Assembly: GCA_019973155.2 (NCBI GenBank)
Contig: BPQB01000003.1
Coordinates: forward strand, 372,001 to 436,000
Direction: 5' to 3'
Source: Phanerochaete sordida
Lineage: Eukaryota > Basidiomycota > Agaricomycetes > Polyporales > Phanerochaetaceae
Length of the DNA stretch: 64,000 bases
Shown here: positions 55,212 to 64,000 of the stretch, in pieces
How the letters are laid out: each line of letters begins with the position of its first letter
Position numbering within the stretch: position 1 is the first letter of the stretch
Translations under genes and position numbers: made by a program
The notes under the pieces: generated by a model
Databases searched by the model: none
Told to the model about the DNA's origin: nothing
What the model saw: only the letters and a program-made list of their open reading frames with translations

Positions 55212-58200
55212 ATGCCACCGAAAGTATCGCCAAACCGGCGACGGTCCATCGCGGTCTTAGGACAGCCGTCGTCGAAAGCTATCCAGAAGAAACGGAGGGC
55301 GTACAGTATAGCTCCTGGTGAGAAACTTAGTCCAGCTGCTAGAGCTCGCAAACTGGTACATCATGCCCGTGCGTCATTCCGCCCAGTCCGTTGACCGCTT
55401 TCCAGGGCCCTCGCAAGAGCATCCTCAAGACACGTAATAGCCTTAGCCAAGACTCTACGGCCTCCCTGAGCATTGACTCGCGAAATGTGACTGTCTCCAT
55501 GGACACTACGGAGGTCTACAAGGCATCCCGCAAGAGCCTTGCCCGGCGCGTCAGCTTTGCGAGCCACGCTCACGTACGACTCTATGAGAAGACTAAGAAG
55601 AACACGAGCAGAACCCACTCAGATGAAGAAGAGGAGCTCGACGAGGACGAGGATGAACGGCCGCGGAAGAACACACGCCGACGGTCGTCTACAGGCTTTC
55701 CTGTCGCACCTGAGCCCGAGGACTTCGGAGAAGGGGAAGAATCAATGCAGCTGGACGAAGACGATACAGCGCCCATACCCCAAAGTATGCTGGGTGGGCC
55801 TACCTTGGATGAGGAGATGCCCGAGTTCGATGATGAAGGGGACTATGAGGATGAAGATATGGACGTCACACAAGCGATCCCGAGACAAGGCTTTCCTTCG
55901 CGCAAATCCTCTCTTGGGTTCGGACGCGAGAGTCTAGGATTTGGAAGAGAAAGTCTTCCAGGTTCGTCAAGCCGGCGGCGCTCGAGCATAGTGACCTCTT
56001 CGCAGAATCTTGGCGAGAATCAGCCCTACCAGCCGCGACCGCCGCCTGTGCATGAGGAGCCCGACGAAGATGAGGATGACGAAGACACCCAGCAGTTCAG
56101 TGCCTTTGACCCGGAGAACGACACCATTCAGCGTGCCCGGTTCGCGGCAGACGAGAATAACACTATCATGACACAGTCCGACATGGACATGACGACGTCA
56201 TCCATGGACCATACGACCTCCTCCAACACCGACAGCACTGGGCAACCTGTGGAGTTTACCATCCCTGTAGTCCGACCGCCCCCTCCTCCCGATGAGGCAT
56301 GGCTCAAGCTACGTGCTATGACACACTCTGGCTCCGAGCCCTACGAAGAACCGGAGATGGAACCCATCGACGACCCCGAAGCTAATGCTATCGTCCAGTC
56401 GGAACCATACTGGGACGAGGATGGTGCACAGCTGAAGCACCATGTTCTCGAGGCTAGGCCCGGTGACGAAAGCTACCAAGAAGAAAGCTCGGGCGAAGCG
56501 CAAGGCAGGCGAAGTGAAAGCTCTCTGGATGGGGCGGGTATGGACTTAACAGTTGCGCTCACACGTCTAGCAAACGCGCGCCCATCTCTTGGTCTACCGC
56601 CATTACAGGACGGGGATACCCAGAGCTTTTCGTTTGCTCAAGATGGCATGGATGACACCTTCAGCACAGAAGACAGTTTTGGCGACAACGGGAACATGTC
56701 TCTGGATGGAAATCATACCATGAACCTCACTAAGCTTCGTCAAAGTCTTGGTGGCGCGCAAGATTTCATGTTCGACGAACCGTTACCGCCGCCTCCGTCT
56801 CAGCGACAAAAGACATATCTAAACGCAGCAGCAGAGCCGCCGGCGCAGCCTAGTGTAGAACCCGCCGCCCCGCCGCCACTAAGCCAAGCAGAGCAGGTCC
56901 CACGTGCTCCGCCAACTTCTGCGCGGCCGTCTGTGTTTTCCGCACCTACCGTCTTCAGTGCCCCTCCTCCAAAGAAAACCACGCCTCCTCAGACCGCTGT
57001 GTCTCCCCCAGTGTTCGCATCATCCTCGAATTCACCCCCTCAAGGCGAACAGTCGACTGAATCTTCAGCTCATTCGACTCCCACGCCGACTCCTTCTGCC
57101 CCCGCTTCTACCAAGCCAACACAGATTACGAAGTCCCCGGCAAAGCCACCCTTGACCGTCCCCAAGCCCTTCAACTTCAATGTCCCCGCGCGCCTCGCGA
57201 ACGACACGCCCTCAAAAGCAGCTCCCAAACCGCCGGCATCGCCTTCAAAGCTACCCGTGTTCCGTGGCACTGCAGCGTTTGCGCCGCCAGCCGCGCCTAA
57301 GTCGCCTCGTAAACGCCCGGCACCAGAAGAGCATGTGAAGGACCCAGAGGCAATCGTCCCGAGTCCTGCAAAGAAGCAAGCTATACAGAAGCCGGGCGAG
57401 GCTCGAGCTCAGCCCCAAGCGATCCCGACGCAGAGCGAACAGAGTCAGAATCGTAGGGTCAGCACGAACACGGCTCGACGTCCATCGGGATACTTTGCGC
57501 AGCGGAGAAGCTTGGGTCCAGCCGCTACTCTACCGTCAATACAGAATGAGCCTGCAACGCCCACTCTGTCGAAGAGCGTGTCTGCGCCGTCGGTCTTCGA
57601 CCCTCCCGCTGCTTCTGAACCGGTGGACCTTGGCTTGCAGCAGGATCGTGCGACGCCTCAACCCGTCGAGGAGGAGGAGCAGACGCAACGGATCTACCCT
57701 GACCTGTCTACGATCCAGGAAGAGTCGACGCAGAAGACGAGCCTCACGCTTTCGCGCATACGCACACCGAGCCCGGAGGTCCCGTCGTCGAATCCTGCGA
57801 GTCCTCGCCAGGAAAAGGAGAAGAAGAACGGCGGGGACGGCAAGGACCACGAGCGAGAAGTGCCCCGCCAGTCCGTCGCTGCTCCGAGTCCGACGCCGTT
57901 CGTGGAGCGCGCTGCCTCATCCGCGCAGCAGCAACAGCAGCCGCAGAGGCGACAGTCGACGCTCCCTGCGCCCGGCACGTCGGTCTTTGGGCAACGAAGG
58001 CAGTCCGTCGCAGCACCCCCGCTCAGGCCTGCTTCGCCCGTCGTCGTCCCCAACGTGGAGAATGCGAGCGCGAAGGACAAGGGCAAGGCACCGGCGAGGG
58101 CCTTGACCTTTGCAGAGGATGACGAGAACGCTGATAAACCGATGGACGTCGATGGGATGCAAGGGACCCAGCAGTGGCTTCAGGGAGTAGACGACGGCTT

Positions 58201-59955
58201 TGAGAGCGAAGAGGTACGTCCCTGTCTCGTTTAGCCTGCACTGGACGCGGTGCTGACTGGAACTCCAGCCCACAATCTCCATCGAGCAGTTCTTCCAGAT
58301 GACCGGCATCCGGTTCATGGACGAGATCACTGCGCCGCGGCGATCGATGATTCACCCGGGAGTCCTCCGTACGCACAACCGGCGGCGCTCGCTGTCGTCG
58401 TCGCAAGCCGAGGCGGAACCGATTCCGCTGGCTGAGTACATGGCTGCGATGTCGATCGAAGTACCACAGCTTGAACTTTACAGTGTCCTCGCAGAGGACC
58501 TCACGGGCTGGATCGAGCGGAGCAAGAAGATATGTGAGCAGGCGGAGGAGGACGTTCTTCAGATGACGCCCGCGCTCTTCGCGGAGTTTGCGCTCGCGGA
58601 CGAGGTGGAGAAGCAAGATCTGCTTGTAAGCTGGCTGTGGATGTTTTCTCGGACGAATGATTGACATCCCTGTAGCATCAGCTGAAGATCATCAAAGCGA
58701 ACTGTGTTGGCGCTGCGAAGTCACAGTGGTACGACTGGAAGAGCGAGTGGGTCGACCGGCTGCTCGAGTCTGCGGAGGAGGCGTTCGGCGGTCTCGAGAA
58801 CGACGCCAAGTTCCTCGAAGGAATGATCGGCGAAGCTCAGGGCATGCTGCCTTCGCTGCGTGCCGAGTACGCCCAGGTCATGGAGGAGCTCGAGAAGGAG
58901 GAGGCGGCCGTTGCTGAGCTCGAGAAGTCCGACAAGGAATATCTCAACGATCTCAAGGTGTCGATTGCAGAACAAGAGTATGTGACTTTCTCTGTGCGAT
59001 GTGGTCCATTGCTGACCGCACGACGTATAGCACGGAAATCCAGTCGTTCAAAGCGAACGTGACCGAAGCCGAGAATAAGTTGCAGCGGCTGCAGGAGAAA
59101 TTAGATGAAGTGGAGGGCCAGAAGAAGGAGCTAAACATCGCCATTGCAGAGGCTCAACGTGTGATTCAAGTCAAGACTGAGAGCAACAGCTCCGAAGTCG
59201 CACGCCTGAAATGTAAGTCCTCTCATCAAAACCCTTTGACTCTTATTCTAACCCCGCGAAGCCGAGCTTGAGACGCTAGAAGACCTCCACCTCTGGCGCG
59301 TCCTCAAGATCAGCTCCGACCTCTTCGAGTTCCTCTACGCCTCGCGCTTTCACGTCACCGTCCCCTGCATCAACTTCAAGCCGATCTTCGACAAGGTCTC
59401 CGTGGCGCAGACGCCGGAGTCGAAGCTTAGGGAGCGCGATCTCTTCCCCGCGCTCACGCAGCTCATGGTCGCGAACGCGCGGCACGTGCTCGCGGCGCAG
59501 AAGGACCGAGCGAAGCTGTGCAACGTCATGCAGCCGCTCGGCGACTTCTGGTCGTCGTGCACGCAGCTGCGCTCGCAGCTGACGTTCCTGCGCATTCGGT
59601 TCCCGCTCGAGGTGGAGGCTGTGCCCGTGGACGGCGCGCCGCCGTCGCTGCGTGCGAGCGCGATGGTGATGCTGCCGGCGGCGAAGTCGAAGGCGTCCGT
59701 CTCGTTTGTCTTTGACTGGGGCACCTACTCGCGCTGGCCGCTGTCCATCCGCGGGCTCCGGTGTGACGTCGAGATTGCGTACGGGAGCGCCGAGTGAGTC
59801 GTTCCGTTTCTTTCTGCGTCCCCTTGTACTGACCCGCCCCCAGGCGCGAAAGGATCTTGAGCTTGGTATTGGACCGGCTCTCGCAAGCAACACCTTCCGA
59901 GAACCACGGATGTCTTCTGGATGCCTGCATTGAAGCCGCAGAACAATACGCATAG
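55212..59955 (+). CDS. SPC105: Kinetochore scaffold Spc105/Spc7 (KNL1)
   Basis: Seven exons (55212-55355, 55406-58213, 58269-58625, 58676-58977, 59031-59212, 59262-59793, 59844-59955) encode 1,478 residues. KNL1 links kinetochores to microtubules and to the spindle checkpoint. The N-terminus has both PP1-docking motifs: SILK at residues 53-56 (created at the first splice) and RRVSF near 96-99. MELT-like repeats follow (MDVTQ, MDMTTS, MDLTV, MNLTK), the sites phosphorylated by Mps1 to recruit Bub3. A tandem LGFGRES pair lies near residue 240. The C-terminal Spc7 domain starts about 985 (ISIEQFFQMTGIRFMDEI), then a long coiled coil to about 1,290 and an RWD-like end (HVTVPCINFKPIF). It diverges from kinesin-6 over 307 bp. 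Confidence 0.94.
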
Positions 59956-60039
59956 GACCGTCTTTGTAATTATCTATACCTACTGTACAATACCCCTTGT
60001 ATATTGACACTCGGGCCTATTCCATTTATCTTCTCATGT

Positions 60040-62245
<2,206 letters not shown>

Positions 62246-64000
62246 TCAGACCGACTGCTGCAGGCTCTGGCTCAGCCCAGCAAGGAGCGCGTTCAAAACT
62301 TCGCGGCTCGACCGCACCGCCTCGAGCTCACCCTCTGCTGTGCATTTGACCGCCCGCCATGCACTGTGGGCATCGCAAGCCGCCGCAGATACGCTCCACA
62401 TCGCCTGCTGCTTCTGGAGCGTCGCCCGCTGCGAAGCGACTGCGTCGAGCGCGGCCCGCTTCAGGGCCTCAGCGACGGCTTCGTCGCGCAGGATCTGTGC
62501 CTGCGCAAGCTGCTCCTCCAGGGATGCAGCGTACCGTGCCAGCTTGTCGGCCTCGGGCTTGGCAAGGTTCCCGTGGACCTGCTCCTCCAGTGTCGAGATC
62601 TGCTGCGCAAGCTCCTCCGCGTCGCGCAACCGGGCCTCGGTTGCTGCCGCGAGCTGCGCCTCGAGAGCCGCGATCCGGGCCAAGCGCTCCTGCGCCATGA
62701 TCTCTACCGAGGCCAGCTGTAATCGCAGCATGGTGGCGTTCGAGCTCTCGATGGGCGAGGGCTCAGCGGAGTCGTCGTAGTAGCGAAGCTGGGGATGCGG
62801 GGCCGGGGCAGGAGTGACATCCGGTAAGAGTACTTGCGAGATAGAGCCGTAACCAGAGGGCGAAGGCATGGCACTCAAGGTAGGACTCTCGGGTATATCT
62901 GCCAAGGTGAGGTGGCTGGGTGTGGGTGACGCCATTAGCGACCGGAAGGGCGCATCAACTTCTGCAAGCATCTGGTCGACGTCGGGCGTGCCCATGGACT
63001 GGTTGTGCTGCGCTAGCTGTTCCCAGGAAAGTATAGAGCCGCGCTCATTGCCTACGGGCATACCTCGCCTCTGCGGGCGAAGGAATGGCGAGCCATCCGT
63101 ACTCGGAGGTGCGGGTGATAGATAAGACAGGTTGGCGCGACTTGGTAGTGTGAAAGGAGAGAGCCTTTGTGGGGTGGCAGGTGCGGGCTCATCGAGCAGG
63201 TCGATGGTACGGAACCGAGGTAAGGCGGGTGTGGGTGCAGACGGAGACGCCATCTGCGAGAGCATGAATTCGACATCGTTGGCCTCCATACTGTCCATGC
63301 TGGAGTCCGCGGTGAGAATGATAGGAGTGGGGTTAGTGATGAGGGATGACCGAGATGACGATGGAGTAGGTCCCCGTGAAGTCTTCTTGCGCACCGACAC
63401 GTTCGCAAAAGGCGAGTCGGGGCCGGAGGGTATACTGGTGCGAAGAGGGCTGGGACTAGGGCCTGAGTCGGTACGTGTACGAACAGACCCATTGGAGCGG
63501 TGTGCGATGCGCCTGATGATAGTCGGTGTAGAGGGTGCAGAGATGGGTGCACGAGATGAGCTCGACGAGGACGCAGAGGACGGCGGGCGGGTAATGGTAG
63601 CGGCGGCAGGTTTAGCCGCCTTCGTCTGTTTGGGGCGCGTCGGGGACGGGACGCGTGTGGGCGAGGAGGACGTGCGCGAGGCGGTCGCGCCCGCCTTGGA
63701 GTTCTTCTTCTCAGGTGTAGACGGCGTGGACGGCGTGACGTTGATGGCGGTGGTAAGGTTCACCTGCAGCGCGTTGCGGTGAGGCAGAGGGCTGATCGCA
63801 CGTGTCGTCTTCTGCGTGGGCTTGGTGAGGTCGAGCAGCATCGACTTACCCTTCTCCTCCTTGTCCCCCTTATCGTCGTCCGAAGTGCTCAGGCGGCGGC
63901 GCGTGCCTGCGCGGGCGGGCGGGGATGGCCCCCTTTTCTCGCCCGCTGACTCCACGTGCATAGACCTAGGTCTATACTTGGGCAGCGCCGAGGTGGTGAT
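62246..64000 (-). CDS. Coiled-coil protein of unknown function, 5' end beyond window
   Basis: The frame is open from the window edge; 13 codons precede the first Met (63961), so the true start is probably outside. 584 residues are seen. Residues 1-390 are disordered, with Ser/Pro/Thr/Arg-rich tracts (SSASSSSSSR) and many SP sites. A coiled coil (about 420-570) begins NATMLRLQLASVEIMAQERL and is Ala/Glu/Gln-rich. The unspliced frame stops at 62246 after LAGLSQSLQQSV. A second model with two GT-AG introns (62267-62331 and 62172-62234) bypasses this stop and adds exons 62235-62266 and 62055-62171, giving a hydrophobic tail (IRLFTLMYCSMMTNYVLLVL). I cannot decide between them. No domain is recognised. 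Confidence 0.72.
   Translation of the reverse strand: MTTSALPKYRPRSMHVESAGEKRGPSPPARAGTRRRLSTSDDDKGDKEEKGKSMLLDLTKPTQKTTRAISPLPHRNALQVNLTTAINVTPSTPSTPEKKNSKAGATASRTSSSPTRVPSPTRPKQTKAAKPAAATITRPPSSASSSSSSRAPISAPSTPTIIRRIAHRSNGSVRTRTDSGPSPSPLRTSIPSGPDSPFANVSVRKKTSRGPTPSSSRSSLITNPTPIILTADSSMDSMEANDVEFMLSQMASPSAPTPALPRFRTIDLLDEPAPATPQRLSPFTLPSRANLSYLSPAPPSTDGSPFLRPQRRGMPVGNERGSILSWEQLAQHNQSMGTPDVDQMLAEVDAPFRSLMASPTPSHLTLADIPESPTLSAMPSPSGYGSISQVLLPDVTPAPAPHPQLRYYDDSAEPSPIESSNATMLRLQLASVEIMAQERLARIAALEAQLAAATEARLRDAEELAQQISTLEEQVHGNLAKPEADKLARYAASLEEQLAQAQILRDEAVAEALKRAALDAVASQRATLQKQQAMWSVSAAACDAHSAWRAVKCTAEGELEAVRSSREVLNALLAGLSQSLQQSV

Overview
The window is a piece of a filamentous basidiomycete chromosome, most likely an Agaricomycete. 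It is GC-rich, has about 30 protein genes at roughly one per 2 kb, and most genes are cut by many 45-60 nt introns with GTRNGT donors, CTRAC-like branch sites and YAG acceptors. Typical agaricomycete families are present: an aspzincin (M35) protease, RNase T2, a GPI-anchored PLC-like protein and single-pass membrane proteins with long cytoplasmic tails. I rebuilt gene models by joining exons wherever phase and protein motifs agreed, and I checked that exon lengths sum to whole codons. I found no tRNA, rRNA, CRISPR, transposase or virus.

Layout. 0-19 kb, mostly plus strand: the 3' part of elongation factor 2; an APH-fold kinase; dolichyl-diphosphatase (minus); a secreted PLC-like protein; a FAR1-type zinc protein; UTP11; LSB5 (VHS-GAT); replication factor C subunit; CFD1; and a protein with a C-terminal RRM. 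19-29 kb, minus strand: two paralogous membrane proteins on either side of an intact seven-exon lipase related to bacterial family I.5, then a 1,176-residue protein with three RRMs. 30-42 kb: RPB6 (plus), then a minus-strand run of an Hst3/4-class sirtuin, ISC1, a methyltransferase, RNase T2, a duplicated EthD-like protein and DMC1. 42-51 kb: an M35 protease, a 2.1 kb gene-free stretch with a clustered TCCGGACA motif, a fungal protein of unknown function, a divergent FHIT-like/F-box-like pair, and a Cys-rich protein. 51-64 kb: a kinesin-6 and the kinetochore scaffold Spc105/KNL1 diverging from one 307 bp promoter, an old yellow enzyme, and a coiled-coil protein that runs off the right edge.

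Most genes are conserved housekeeping functions: translation, ribosome biogenesis, replication, Fe-S assembly, transcription, meiosis and mitosis. Between them sit secreted and membrane genes typical of a wood- or litter-decay fungus. I see no convincing new multi-gene system. The most noteworthy items are the DMC1 gene structure (18 exons, a 9-nt micro-exon and a GC-AG intron), the shared kinesin-6/KNL1 promoter with an MCB-like site, the membrane protein-lipase-membrane protein cluster, the TCCGGACA motif cluster, the solitary FAR1-type zinc protein, and two alternative C-termini for the last gene.
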